A stretch of 64,000 nucleotides of DNA from contig NZ_PXXX01000031.1 in NCBI RefSeq assembly GCF_003367505.1, forward strand, positions 1-64,000, given 5' to 3'. Below, one piece after another: positions 36,956 to 45,959 of this stretch (position 1 is the first letter of the stretch; every line of letters begins with the position of its first letter). The position numbers and the translations under genes are program-made. Below the pieces are notes generated by a model, which had not been told where the DNA came from, did no database searches, and was given only the letters and a program-made list of their open reading frames with translations. This DNA comes from Lysinibacillus capsici. Its GTDB lineage: Bacteria > Bacillota > Bacilli > Bacillales_A > Planococcaceae.

Positions 36956-37126
36956 TTGGTTAACTTATTACTTAAACAATTCTTGAAGGCGGAAATTGAG
37001 ATCAAACGAAGAATTATGTATAAAAAAGCAAAGGATCTTGGTTTCACCCACCCTATTGTAGTAGATTACAGTCAAGAATTGGATGTCTTACTTAATAGAT
37101 ATTTAAAACAAGCACAAGCTTCCTAA
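36956..37126 (+). CDS. Spo0E-family aspartyl-phosphate phosphatase (small)
   Basis: A 56-residue protein starting at TTG 36956 after TAGGAGG. The C-terminal SQELDVLLNRYL carries the Spo0E signature S-x-x-L-D, and IKRRIMYKKAKDLGF forms the first helix of the two-helix hairpin. Members dephosphorylate Spo0A~P and so delay sporulation. Length and motif fit the family well. A terminator follows at 37163-37199. Confidence 0.85.
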   Translation: MVNLLLKQFLKAEIEIKRRIMYKKAKDLGFTHPIVVDYSQELDVLLNRYLKQAQAS

Positions 37127-37162
37127 TCATAACGAGGCATATAATAGAAGAAAGTATAGATA

Positions 37163-37199
37163 TGATAAAGCCAGGCCATGTTTTATTGGCTGGTTTTAT
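37163..37199 (+). terminator. Terminator of the Spo0E-like gene
   Basis: GATAAA-CCAG-CCA pairs with TGG-CTGG-TTTATC around a short loop. Confidence 0.65.
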
Positions 37200-37295
37200 C
37201 GGGGATGATACATGCATTCACCTAGCCATTTCTCAGAATGTATAGAGAATGAAAAAGTAGGCGATGTTTTTGATAAGAAAACATTTGGAGGTTGA

Positions 37296-37769
37296 ATGAT
37301 GCACGTATTCATCTTAACTTTTATGGTTGTTTCCAAAATATTATTGCCACCTCAACATTCAGTAGACCATACATCACCCACACTTTGCACACCAACTGAA
37401 ATAAATACACTATATCAATACCCAAACAACCAATTTCAATCGTTTCGTGATGAGGACACATTTTATCAGCAGCTTAATCGTGCGATTTATGAGGAATATA
37501 CCAATGCTTCATTGAATATTCGTCAAAAGATGGCTTTTAAAGATGTAGCAAATGCGACAAAACGTTTTTATTTACAAACAGATGGTAAACAGGAAACAAT
37601 AGACCTCTCTCAACATACTTTTATTCATCCCAATCGACAAGTTTATTTTTTAGCATCCTTTCAGCACAATACCGATGAATCCTATCGCAAATTTCTTGTC
37701 ATCGACGCTGAAACACAAGAAGTAATACTGGGACATTCGCTTTTTCAAGAAAGTTCCAAGCACCTTTAA
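37296..37769 (+). CDS. Hypothetical secreted or anchored protein
   Basis: 157 residues with a short hydrophobic N-terminus (MMHVFILTFMVVSKILLPP) and a hydrophilic body rich in Gln, Tyr and Phe (YQYPNNQFQSF, ASFQHNTDESYRKFLVID). No family recognised. GGAGG precedes ATG 37296 and ATG 37299. The second has the better spacing. Confidence 0.6.
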   Translation: MMHVFILTFMVVSKILLPPQHSVDHTSPTLCTPTEINTLYQYPNNQFQSFRDEDTFYQQLNRAIYEEYTNASLNIRQKMAFKDVANATKRFYLQTDGKQETIDLSQHTFIHPNRQVYFLASFQHNTDESYRKFLVIDAETQEVILGHSLFQESSKHL

Positions 37770-37843
37770 TTCATTGTATGCACACCATGTAGATTCTAGT
37801 AGTCATTTCAAAAAAATAGAAGTAAAAATTTCTTAACAATTAA

Positions 37844-37882
37844 AAAGCTTGCGATGAATGACGAACATTCATCGCAAGCTTT
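37844..37882. terminator. Strong bidirectional terminator
   Basis: A perfect 17-bp stem (AAAGCTTGCGATGAATG and complement) with loop ACGAA, between the hypothetical gene and thrS. Confidence 0.93.
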
Positions 37883-37893
37883 CTTTACTTGAA

Positions 37894-39810
37894 TTAAGCT
37901 AAACTTTTTTGTTGAATGGCTGCTGTGACTTCTTCTATTAATTGCTGTAGTGACTTATCAGTGGAATTTTGCTGACCATGTCTGCGAACAGCTACAGTTC
38001 GGTTGGCAACCTCACGATCACCGATAACCACAATATATGGTATTTTTTGCAATTGGGCTTCTCGTATCTTTTTGCCGAGCTTTTCTTGGCGGTCATCTAA
38101 TTGCACACGGATGTCTGCTTGTTGTAAAGCTTCAACAACTTGCTTGGCATAGCCTTGATGTGCCTCAGCTACCCCAATCACTTGGACTTGCTGTGGTGCC
38201 AGCCAAGTTGGGAATGCTCCGCCAAAATGCTCGATTAAAATACCTAAGAAGCGATCAATTGAGCCAAACACTGCACGATGGATGACAACAGGTCTCACCC
38301 TTTCATTGTGCTCATTAATATACGTTAAATCAAATTTCTCTGGTAGCTGGAAATCAAGCTGAACCGTTGCACATTGATGACTGCGCTGAATCGCATCTTT
38401 AATATGGATGTCAATTTTCGGTCCATAGAAAGCCCCGTCCCCTGCATTAATTGTATAGGTAATACCTAAATTGTTTAGGACATTTTCAAGTGCTGCTTCT
38501 GCTTGATCCCACAGTGCCAAATCACCCATATAATCATCTGGTCGTGTCGATAATTCAATCGTATACGCAAATCCAAAGACGTTGTACACTTCATCTATAA
38601 TCTTTAAGGCCAGTGCAATTTCATCCTCAATTTGCTGTGGTGTTGCAAAAATATGGGCATCATCCTGACAAAAAGTTCGTACACGTAACAGACCATTCAA
38701 GGCGCCACTAAATTCATGTCGGTGCACTTGCCCAAATTCTGCCATACGTATAGGTAAATCCCGATAGGAATGTAAGGCATTTTTGAAAATCAGCATATGC
38801 CCAGGACAGTTCATCGGCTTTAAGGCAAAGCTTTGGTCATCCACCTGTGTGAAATACATATTGTCCTTATAATGATCCCAGTGACCTGACTGCTCCCATA
38901 AGCGTTGGTTCATCATCAGCGGTGTTCGCACTTCCCTATAGTCATATTTTGCTTGTAAATGTCGCAAATACGATTCCAGTTCATTGCGTAAAATTTGACC
39001 ATTGGCTAAATAGAAGGGCATGCCAGGTGCTTCCTCTGAAAACATAAATAACGATAGCTCTTTACCTAGCTTGCGATGATTTCGCTTTTCTGCTTCCTCC
39101 AAGAAGATAAAATGATCGCGCAGTTCCTCTTTTGTAGCAAAGGCAACGCCATAAATACGCTGAAGCATTTGATTCTTGCTATCGCCTCGCCAGTAAGCGC
39201 CTGACAGATGCATTAATTTAAAATGCTGTAATTTGCCTGTAGACGGGACATGTGGACCACGACATAAATCATAAAAATCTCCCTGCTCATAAATCGTAAC
39301 TAGCTCATCTACAGGAATTGCCTCCAACAGCTCTAGCTTTAACGCATCATGGGCGAATAATTGCTTTGCTTCTTCACGTGAAACCTCGCGTCTATGAATC
39401 GGGATATTTTCCTGTACAATTTGTTTCATTTTCTTTTCAATTTGCTGTAAATCACTCGGTGTCAGTGTATCAGCAATATCTATATCATAATAAAAGCCAT
39501 TTTCAATGACTGGTCCTACTCCAAATTGTGCATGTGGATAAAGTCGTTTAATTGCCTGAGCTAATAAATGGGCCGTAGAATGGCGAATGACCTCGATCCC
39601 TTCCTTTGAGCTTGCATCGTACAATGTAATTTGTGCATCTTCCATAATCGGGCGCGTCAAATCAATGATGGTTCCGTTAACACTCCCTGCGACTGCCTTT
39701 TTACGAAGCTCTGGACGAATCGCTTGTGCAATATCGGTTAGTGTCACACCTTTAGTAAATGCTTGTTGTTGACCATCTGGAAATTGAATGTGAATACGTT
39801 GATTTGACAT
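37894..39810 (-). CDS. thrS: Threonyl-tRNA synthetase
   Basis: A 638-residue class II synthetase with an N-terminal TGS domain (about 1-62), the editing domain (HSTAHLLAQAIKRLYP) and the catalytic core (MNCPGHMLIFKNA, RHEFSGALNGLLRVRTFCQDDAHIF, and the zinc-binding Cys/His residues), then the anticodon-binding domain (VIGVAEAHQGYAKQV). It charges tRNA-Thr. A T-box leader lies upstream, so expression responds to uncharged tRNA-Thr. Confidence 0.98.
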   Translation of the reverse strand: MSNQRIHIQFPDGQQQAFTKGVTLTDIAQAIRPELRKKAVAGSVNGTIIDLTRPIMEDAQITLYDASSKEGIEVIRHSTAHLLAQAIKRLYPHAQFGVGPVIENGFYYDIDIADTLTPSDLQQIEKKMKQIVQENIPIHRREVSREEAKQLFAHDALKLELLEAIPVDELVTIYEQGDFYDLCRGPHVPSTGKLQHFKLMHLSGAYWRGDSKNQMLQRIYGVAFATKEELRDHFIFLEEAEKRNHRKLGKELSLFMFSEEAPGMPFYLANGQILRNELESYLRHLQAKYDYREVRTPLMMNQRLWEQSGHWDHYKDNMYFTQVDDQSFALKPMNCPGHMLIFKNALHSYRDLPIRMAEFGQVHRHEFSGALNGLLRVRTFCQDDAHIFATPQQIEDEIALALKIIDEVYNVFGFAYTIELSTRPDDYMGDLALWDQAEAALENVLNNLGITYTINAGDGAFYGPKIDIHIKDAIQRSHQCATVQLDFQLPEKFDLTYINEHNERVRPVVIHRAVFGSIDRFLGILIEHFGGAFPTWLAPQQVQVIGVAEAHQGYAKQVVEALQQADIRVQLDDRQEKLGKKIREAQLQKIPYIVVIGDREVANRTVAVRRHGQQNSTDKSLQQLIEEVTAAIQQKSLA

Positions 39811-39867
39811 GTTTCTCTACTCCTTTTAGTAATAAAATCAATTACACCTTGGCATAATTGTGTAGAT

Positions 39868-40125
39868 AAAAAAAACACATATCCGCCCCTAAGAAGGGAC
39901 GAGTATGTGTTGATTACCCGTGGTTCCACCCAAATTCCCACTAGTTTATAAGCTAGTGGCTCATTGATTTTGCTGTAACGCCGCAAAAAAACGGTGCAAG
40001 TTTCCAAGCACGGCTCCAAGGTAGTAAGATGGGAATACGACATTAGGAAGCTTGCAGCCAAGGCCTCCCTCTCTATAAATGGTTAATCGCATCTCTTGTC
40101 CTTATCATTGCCCATTTCATTTTGT
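39868..40125 (-). ncRNA. T-box leader of thrS
   Basis: On the minus strand the conserved T-box GGTGGAACCACG (39919-39930) lies in an antiterminator position. It is followed by a terminator stem AACACATA...TATGTGTT with a run of T (about 39868-39910). The 5' part forms stem I with the ACTACC region, where ACC would be the threonine specifier codon. Confidence 0.95.
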
Positions 40126-40140
40126 ATGAAATTGTTAATT

Positions 40141-40169
40141 ACTATAACGAATAGTGAATTCTTTGTCAA
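40141..40169 (-). promoter_or_regulatory. Promoter of thrS
   Basis: On the minus strand TTGACA (40164-40169), a 17-base spacer and TATAGT (40141-40146) give a near-consensus sigma-A promoter just upstream of the T-box. Confidence 0.8.
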
Positions 40170-40189
40170 ACACTAAAAAAGAAAAAAAT

Positions 40190-40420
40190 TTAGCGACGGA
40201 CTTGCAATGGGCGTTCTGGACGTTGAACACAATAGTGACAATGCGGGTCATCACATGCCTCCTCTTGCCACTCATTACACATCGCACAAAAATAACTATC
40301 AAACGTGTCATCATAGATGATGGAATTTTGACAACTCGGGCATTGTTGATTTTTTTGAATCGTACCGATGATTTCTAGCCCATCAATAATCACTATATCT
40401 TCGCGCTGTTCAATTCGCAT
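40190..40420 (-). CDS. Small zinc-ribbon protein
   Basis: 76 residues with CPSC...CAMC forming a zinc ribbon, and a further CDDPHCHYC. Nothing else to suggest a function. TAGGAG upstream of the ATG. It follows a lipoprotein gene on the same strand. Confidence 0.65.
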   Translation of the reverse strand: MRIEQREDIVIIDGLEIIGTIQKNQQCPSCQNSIIYDDTFDSYFCAMCNEWQEEACDDPHCHYCVQRPERPLQVRR

Positions 40421-40434
40421 TTTATTATTATCTC

Positions 40435-40791
40435 CTAATGATTTTTCACTTCTAAGGTCTCATCTTCAGATTGCCATTCTACATGGATCATTGGCTTTGT
40501 TTCTCGTTTAAAGATTTTCTCACTTTCTTTTTTTGTGAAGGAATAATAGCCATCTTTATTTAACTGAACATCACTTAAATTTTGGGATTCTTTTGTCCCC
40601 TCAATTGTAATTTCTAAAGGCCCCAAATCATCATCATCTCCCAGATAAAATAAGCGTAAGCCCACCTCACCATTACTATGATAGATGGCTTTCCAATGCT
40701 CACTTTTGGCGATATAATGTATCTCCTGCTTGGGACTTTGACAAGCTGTCAATAGGATGATGAGGGCAAGTGGAAACATCCATTTTTTCAT
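40435..40791 (-). CDS. Predicted lipoprotein
   Basis: 118 residues starting MKKWMFPLALIILLTAC, a clean lipobox. The mature domain (about 95 residues, beta-rich) contains an acidic GDDDDLGPLEI stretch. No family recognised. ATG 40791 with GGGGG upstream is preferred over the frame opening at 40827. Confidence 0.72.
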   Translation of the reverse strand: MKKWMFPLALIILLTACQSPKQEIHYIAKSEHWKAIYHSNGEVGLRLFYLGDDDDLGPLEITIEGTKESQNLSDVQLNKDGYYSFTKKESEKIFKRETKPMIHVEWQSEDETLEVKNH

Positions 40792-40802
40792 TAAATATCC
40801 CC

Positions 40803-41399
40803 CTAACCTTGTATGGTGATAGCCCACCCTGTCGGCTTTTCTTCAAAGGCATCCTCGTATTCTGTAAAAACAAAATGAAGTCCACTTAAATCATCTGGCA
40901 AGGGTGGTGTCACCACATACGTACTGCTTTCATGTCCATTTGAGCCACCTGTACCTTTACTTCGGCATTCATAGGACGCATCAATGTATAGACCAAAATG
41001 TTTTCGTTCTAATTTTTGCTGAATCGTTAGCTGAGGTTCTTGCTGCTCATCCCAATCGATTAATAATTGCACTACACTTGCATTGTCATATTGACGAACA
41101 TAAGAAACCGTATACAAACGCTCTCCCTTTGCTACCGTTTTCAATACAGGGATATAGTGACGGAAGCCTGAAGGTTCTACCTTTGAAGTATAGTATTTTT
41201 CTGATTTAATCAACTGGAAGAACAACGCTAAAAAAGTATCATCGAAACCATATTGCTGTGCCCATTTCGAAATGGTATCATCCGAAGGCAAGCCTGGAGT
41301 AAGAGCAGTTTGCTCTTTTCGTTGCTGCAAAAGTGCACATATTTGCTCATCTATTGTGACAAGCTTTGAATCATTGTATTTGCTATGTTGTTCGGACAT
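40803..41399 (-). CDS. Hypothetical cytosolic protein
   Basis: 198 residues, no signal peptide. The N-terminus (about 12-40, VTIDEQICALLQQRKEQTAL) resembles a chorismate-mutase-like helix but lacks the rest. The C-terminal half is beta-rich with a GTGGSNGHESS loop. Not recognised. AGGAGGATATAG before the ATG. It lies upstream of the lipoprotein gene by 11 bases and is probably co-transcribed. Confidence 0.6.
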   Translation of the reverse strand: MSEQHSKYNDSKLVTIDEQICALLQQRKEQTALTPGLPSDDTISKWAQQYGFDDTFLALFFQLIKSEKYYTSKVEPSGFRHYIPVLKTVAKGERLYTVSYVRQYDNASVVQLLIDWDEQQEPQLTIQQKLERKHFGLYIDASYECRSKGTGGSNGHESSTYVVTPPLPDDLSGLHFVFTEYEDAFEEKPTGWAITIQG

Positions 41400-41493
41400 C
41401 TATATCCTCCTTCCTCCTGCAAGTCCTTCTTCTTTCTATACGTTATTTTCCGCAATTGGTTCCATAAACAGCCTATTTTTACTTGTAAATACC

Positions 41494-41522
41494 AAAAAAG
41501 CTATCCAATACATTGGATAGCT
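41494..41522 (-). terminator. Terminator of the 41.5-kb membrane protein gene
   Basis: AGCTATCCAAT and ATTGGATAGCT form an 11-bp stem with a T-run on the minus strand. It overlaps the stop codon. Confidence 0.85.
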
Positions 41523-42027
41523 AGTTCGCTAGCATATCATTGTGCCAGCTAGTCGAGTCTGATAATTGATATGTAACCATATTGGCTGTCACAGCGAGAA
41601 TAACACCCGCTCGGGACATATGAGAGGTATTTGGCTTTGCTAATACAAGGACCACGTAGCCCTCTCCACGTCCTTGCTCATCAAGCGCATTCGTCGCATT
41701 GATTTCAAAGGTGGAATACGTTTGCTCATTCGTTGCATACAGAAGTCGTTCTTCATCATACACGCCATGTTCTTTTAAATTATAGCTGACAGGCATCCAC
41801 CCTTCAGACCATTCAATACTGCCTATCATTTCTCGTTTCCTTCTGGCAAGACGTCCAATGGAATACCTAAAATATATCTTCATAATCGCTTGATTGTCTT
41901 CATTTTTTCCTTCACAAGTGGCTGTCACTTCAAGCATAATATCATTTTTTAAAAGCTTTTTCATAAACACTAATGTCACAGTGATAACACAGATAAATAG
42001 TACTATACCCAAGATGATAAATGCCAT
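41521..42027 (-). CDS. Hypothetical protein with one membrane helix
   Basis: 168 residues with an N-terminal helix (FIILGIVLFICVITVTLVF) and a soluble domain with basic GRLARRKREM. No family recognised. Strong TAGGAGGG upstream. Single-gene unit. Confidence 0.6.
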   Translation of the reverse strand: MAFIILGIVLFICVITVTLVFMKKLLKNDIMLEVTATCEGKNEDNQAIMKIYFRYSIGRLARRKREMIGSIEWSEGWMPVSYNLKEHGVYDEERLLYATNEQTYSTFEINATNALDEQGRGEGYVVLVLAKPNTSHMSRAGVILAVTANMVTYQLSDSTSWHNDMLAN

Positions 42028-42150
42028 TAGGTCCCTCCTAGTATCACAATTGCTGTTAATACAATATTACCATGTTCTAGGAGGGATAGGAGCTTTTCAC
42101 CAAACAATCTTAGAAATTGACACAGGCATAAAGGATAAGACAAAAAGTGA

Positions 42151-42615
42151 TTATTTGTTGGCTTGAAGCTCAACTGTAAGCGTAAAAGGTATTTTTAAGT
42201 ATTCATAGTGTATCGTTACTTTCTGGTTGTTAGATGCTAGAACTTGTACTGCATAATGCTGTGGCTGCTCGCCAATAGCTTGTTGATTTATGTATCTTTG
42301 AGGTACGATCGTTCGCTGTGCTAATTTATGAAAAGATAGTTGATCATTTCCCTCTAGCTTTGTTTCCGCCTCAAAAGGTTCTGACATACTTATTACAAGC
42401 TTCGTGTTATCAGGACGCTGATCATTCACCAGTATTTGCTTTAGCTTAATTTCACGCAGCCCTGTATTTTCAAGTGCGATGATTTTGATTGCTTCATTGC
42501 CTTGTTTGCTGCTATAGCTTTGAATAACAAGTGGTGGATTGCTCTTGAGATAAATCATAAAGATTGCCCCGACCACTAGCACACTCAGTACTAAAATAAA
42601 TAGTATTTTTTTCAT
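42151..42615 (-). CDS. Hypothetical anchored protein
   Basis: 154 residues. Helix at 3-23 (ILFILVLSVLVVGAIFMIY), then a beta-rich extracellular domain. No family recognised. GAGAGGGAAAG upstream. Confidence 0.6.
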   Translation of the reverse strand: MKKILFILVLSVLVVGAIFMIYLKSNPPLVIQSYSSKQGNEAIKIIALENTGLREIKLKQILVNDQRPDNTKLVISMSEPFEAETKLEGNDQLSFHKLAQRTIVPQRYINQQAIGEQPQHYAVQVLASNNQKVTIHYEYLKIPFTLTVELQANK

Positions 42616-42646
42616 ACTTTCCCTCTCTTTCCTCCCAACTAGTATA

Positions 42647-42687
42647 ACAAAAACAACCTGACTTATTGACAGTCAAGTTGTTTTTGT
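42647..42687. terminator. Bidirectional terminator
   Basis: ACAAAAACAAC-TGAC pairs with GTCA-GTTGTTTTTGT. It overlaps the end of the acetyltransferase gene. Confidence 0.85.
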
Positions 42688-43148
42688 AACCGTAATTCAT
42701 CTCGTATTGGAATACCATCATTACCAATGAGTGGGATAGAAGGCTTATAGGCTCTTGCTTTTTCCACTGCATTACGCAGTATTTCTATTAAACAATAGCC
42801 TCGTTTTTGATAGAATTTCAATGCATGTAAATTATCGTTTGTTGTAATAAGTGATATGCTTGTACAGCCCTGCTCCATTGCTGCTTGTTCTACCGCTTTC
42901 ACAAGAGCAGAACCAATACCTTTCCCCTCAACCGTACTATCTAACGAAATGATTTCACAGTCCTCTTCCCGCATGATATAGGTGATTAAACCGATCATCA
43001 TTTGTTGCTCATTCATAAAAGCAAAGCCCGCTAATTCACTACAATCATAAATGCCACTGGAAATGACCATCTCTGTCGTACCCCAATGTTCCTGAAAAAA
43101 TTCGCTTACAGTTCGTTTTGGTAGTTGATGTATGGCAATAATCGTCAT
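42663..43148 (-). CDS. GNAT-family acetyltransferase
   Basis: 161 residues with VEGKGIGSALVKAVEQ (acetyl-CoA loop) and NLHALKFYQKRGYCLIEI. The C-terminal NDGIPIRDELRLQKQ tail resembles a group of Firmicute acetyltransferases of unknown substrate. AAGGAG upstream. It follows the DUF3147/MarR genes after 15 bases and is probably part of that operon. Confidence 0.87.
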   Translation of the reverse strand: MTIIAIHQLPKRTVSEFFQEHWGTTEMVISSGIYDCSELAGFAFMNEQQMMIGLITYIMREEDCEIISLDSTVEGKGIGSALVKAVEQAAMEQGCTSISLITTNDNLHALKFYQKRGYCLIEILRNAVEKARAYKPSIPLIGNDGIPIRDELRLQKQLDCQ

Positions 43149-43163
43149 TTTATAAACTCCTTC

Positions 43164-43511
43164 TTAAATGGAAATATGAAAAACCCCTGCAATCGCTTTT
43201 TGTATGCCTAAAAATACAGCCCAGGATAGCACACCAAGTCCAATAGCTAGTACAATATGTACAGAGGATTTCATCGCCATGTAAATCACAAATAGCATGC
43301 ACATCGTTGCGGGCAAGCCAACGATAACGCCTACCGTAAAGCGTTGAATATGCTCACTCGACTCACTTTGCACTGTCAGCCAAATAATGCTTAAAATACT
43401 CACCAATGGCAACGCAGCAATAATTCCTCCATAGGTAGGGAATCGTCGTGCAACCTCCGTCACAACGCCAATGATAGCTGCTGAACTCAAAATTTTAAAG
43501 AATGTATACAT
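43164..43511 (-). CDS. DUF3147-family membrane protein
   Basis: 115 residues, four predicted helices, with TYGGIIAALPLVSILSIIWL as the family-like segment. Unknown function. Its start overlaps the stop of the MarR gene by one base, so it is coupled to that regulator. Confidence 0.75.
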   Translation of the reverse strand: MYTFFKILSSAAIIGVVTEVARRFPTYGGIIAALPLVSILSIIWLTVQSESSEHIQRFTVGVIVGLPATMCMLFVIYMAMKSSVHIVLAIGLGVLSWAVFLGIQKAIAGVFHISI

Positions 43512-43909
43512 TATTTTGCCACCTCACTTAGACGTCGAAACGCCTGTAGAATGGCTTGCTGTTCCTGCTCAGTTAGCTGATTAAGTGCATGCTGTAGCTT
43601 ATCATCATCTAGCTCCGAGTTTTTCTTCAACACTTGTAGCCCTTCTGCTGTCAAATGTAGCATGACCTTACGCTGGTCGTCACTTGCACGCTCCTTCATC
43701 ACCCAGCCATGACGCTCTAGCTTTTTCACATGCTCTGATGCCGTATTAGGAGAAATATTTAGTAACCCTGCTATATCACGCACCGTCACTTCCTCTTCCT
43801 TTTGTATCATTTGCAAAATACGCACACTCTGATGGGAAATAACATCTTCATGGGTTGTATGTAGATGATAGAATATCGTTGTAAAATAATCATTTATATC
43901 TTTAATCAT
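43511..43909 (-). CDS. MarR-family regulator
   Basis: 132 residues with a winged helix (VTVRDIAGLLNISPNTASEHVKKLERHGWVMKER, then the wing SDDQRKVMLHLT). Two palindromes with ATCGTT/AACGAT half-sites lie immediately upstream (43930-43965). It likely represses its own operon, including the DUF3147 protein and the acetyltransferase. Confidence 0.88.
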   Translation of the reverse strand: MIKDINDYFTTIFYHLHTTHEDVISHQSVRILQMIQKEEEVTVRDIAGLLNISPNTASEHVKKLERHGWVMKERASDDQRKVMLHLTAEGLQVLKKNSELDDDKLQHALNQLTEQEQQAILQAFRRLSEVAK

Positions 43910-43929
43910 TGTAATAACTCCTTTAATAT

Positions 43930-43965
43930 ATCGTTCAAAACGATTATATCGTATACAACGATATA
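43930..43965. promoter_or_regulatory. Tandem MarR operators
   Basis: ATCGTT-CAA-AACGAT (43930-43944) is followed at once by TATATCGT-N5-ACGATATA (43945-43965). The second palindrome encodes the last codons of the upstream peptidase gene. Confidence 0.72.
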
Positions 43966-44477
43966 TTAAAAGTGACCTCGTTAAAGTTTTTATTTTCAGA
44001 TATTTTCTTCAGTAAGCTTAGCATCTGATAGCCATCTGAGGGTAAACCTGCATAGGGCTTATACCAGTTTGGATAAATTAGCGGGACTGCTGTTGCAAGA
44101 AATTGAAAAGTATTCAAATAAAAAAGGCTATTGAAAAAATAGTGTATCCCTGCATAAGCAGCAAAATAACGGGCTAGATAGCTGGCAAAAAGTAATACTG
44201 CTAAAGTCATGATAGGGCCACCCGCTATAAATCCTAGCGACTGCTTGCGCGTTAAGCTACTCCCTTGTTGTGGGGTACAGAAGCCAAACAATCCCCATCG
44301 AATATGGAAATGTATACGACCTATACGCAAGTTTTCAGGAAGATGTTTTGCACCTAAATAAACATGGACTCGTTCCTTTGAACATACTATAACACCCAAT
44401 GTATGCCCAATTTCATGCAGCAGCGTAGAGATTGGTATGCCTACTACATATAAAAGCATAAAGGATAGAATGGACAT
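43944..44477 (-). CDS. M50-type membrane metalloprotease-like protein
   Basis: 177 residues with helices and the zinc motif H21-E22-I-G-H25 (STLLHEIGHTLGV), plus a PSDGYQ segment in place of the LDG motif of site-2 proteases. It is short for the family and the substrate is unknown. Its 3' end contains the MarR operator, so transcription through it should pass into the MarR operon. Confidence 0.72.
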   Translation of the reverse strand: MSILSFMLLYVVGIPISTLLHEIGHTLGVIVCSKERVHVYLGAKHLPENLRIGRIHFHIRWGLFGFCTPQQGSSLTRKQSLGFIAGGPIMTLAVLLFASYLARYFAAYAGIHYFFNSLFYLNTFQFLATAVPLIYPNWYKPYAGLPSDGYQMLSLLKKISENKNFNEVTFNISLYTI

Positions 44478-44625
44478 TACTACTCACCCCCTCTCAAAAA
44501 TTCTATCTATTTTTCATAAACATCTATCTTTCTGCGCTTCTTGCTAAATAGTATCAATGGGTACTTGTGAACACTTACGTTCTACAGTATTATTACTCTA
44601 TTCTGAATTTAATTGAGGGCATCCC

Positions 44626-44961
44626 ATGTTATACTTTCTCTATTTTTTAGTAGGTGGCACAATCATGGTGCTAGCGCTACTACTTAGCCAATCTAAGTAT
44701 TTATTTTTATCAGGTATTATTACGGCCTTACCGATATTGACGCTCATTAATATGGGCATGCAAATGAAAAATATGAAAGAAGATACCTTTCATACTGTTC
44801 TTCAAAACACGGTATTTGGAGCGGTTGGCATGCTGTTATTTACCGTGCTCGCGTTCCTCCTAACAAGCTGGTTTAAACCAGGCATTTCCGTTATGAGTGC
44901 GCTCGCTGTCTATGCCGTATTTATGCTTTCTGGCAAATATATTTTATCCATGTTTGCCTAA
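44626..44961 (+). CDS. GlpM-like membrane protein
   Basis: 111 residues, four helices, with LLSQSKYLFLSGIITALPILTLI matching the GlpM/DUF3147-like group. Unknown function. GAGGGC precedes ATG 44626. Confidence 0.7.
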   Translation: MLYFLYFLVGGTIMVLALLLSQSKYLFLSGIITALPILTLINMGMQMKNMKEDTFHTVLQNTVFGAVGMLLFTVLAFLLTSWFKPGISVMSALAVYAVFMLSGKYILSMFA

Positions 44962-44966
44962 AGAAA

Positions 44967-44988
44967 GGAGCTGTCCTATGACAGCTCC
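44967..44988 (-). terminator. Terminator of the HD-domain gene
   Basis: GGAGCTGTC and GACAGCTCC form a 9-bp stem with TTTCTTT on the minus strand. It overlaps the stop codon. Confidence 0.7.
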
Positions 44989-45959
44989 TCATTGATTATT
45001 TTCACATAAACTCCCTGCTCAAACCTTTCCAAAGCAGAGACATTCATTGCTTTGACATAGTTAGATACCTCGCTCGCCTTCCATAGTCGCTGTTGATGAT
45101 AGATAGCTGGATCGATGAGTCGCACTTTATTGCGAAAATGAATGTCATGATTCTCTTGTTCTTCTCTTACCTCTACATTTTCATGTAATTGTTGTACAAG
45201 AGCTTGAACGTCTCGATCATGTGAAGCCTTCATCTGCTGCAATACCTCATGATCAGTCTTTAGGAAATCTTCAAGCGTTAGAATTTGTTTTGCTAGCGAC
45301 AGTTTTAATACATTCGCTAACGAACTTGTCTCATAGATATTTAAAGGGTGCAAGAAAAAATCTAACACTTCCTGATAATAAATTTTTACAAACCATTCTG
45401 CACGCTCAATCGTTTTAACACACAATTTCCCCTGAAAAACGAATAAGTCCTGTAAAAATTTTTGGATATCTTCCAAGGCTAAATTTCCATAAAAATACAT
45501 ATCTCTTAATCTATAATCTATACGATCCGCACACAATGCTGGAGCAGGTTGTTCAAGTAACGACCATCTGGATGTATCTAGTATGTTCTCTACCTCGTAG
45601 CCATATTTTTCAAGAATCGCAGGTATCGAAGACAGTTTGATAACATCCATGAATATCGCTTCATGGTAATCTTCCGCCTCATTTTCAAGGACAACATCCA
45701 CCACATGGGAAAAAGCGGTATGGGACACATCATGTAATAAGCCTGCCACCTGCTCCTGCAATGAACCGCCAAGCTGTCTAATAAGCAGCATGACACCTAC
45801 AGAATGCTCAAATCTTGAAATAGTCCACTTGCTATTTACTAGAAAGCCTGCCCCAGCCTGATGAATTTCCTTTAAGCGTTGAACTGGCTTACTTACAATC
45901 AATTCCTCTAACAAACCATCTATCTCGAACTCCCCATATAAGGGGTCACTAATCAGCAT
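44976..45959 (-). CDS. HD-domain phosphohydrolase
   Basis: 327 residues. RFEHSVGVMLLIRQL and AGLLHDVSHTAFSHVVD carry the H...HD...D metal ligands of dGTPase-like HD proteins, with CADRIDYRLRDMYFYG also conserved. It likely acts on nucleotides. The start overlaps the end of the methyltransferase gene by 11 bases. Confidence 0.88.
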   Translation of the reverse strand: MLISDPLYGEFEIDGLLEELIVSKPVQRLKEIHQAGAGFLVNSKWTISRFEHSVGVMLLIRQLGGSLQEQVAGLLHDVSHTAFSHVVDVVLENEAEDYHEAIFMDVIKLSSIPAILEKYGYEVENILDTSRWSLLEQPAPALCADRIDYRLRDMYFYGNLALEDIQKFLQDLFVFQGKLCVKTIERAEWFVKIYYQEVLDFFLHPLNIYETSSLANVLKLSLAKQILTLEDFLKTDHEVLQQMKASHDRDVQALVQQLHENVEVREEQENHDIHFRNKVRLIDPAIYHQQRLWKASEVSNYVKAMNVSALERFEQGVYVKIINEELS

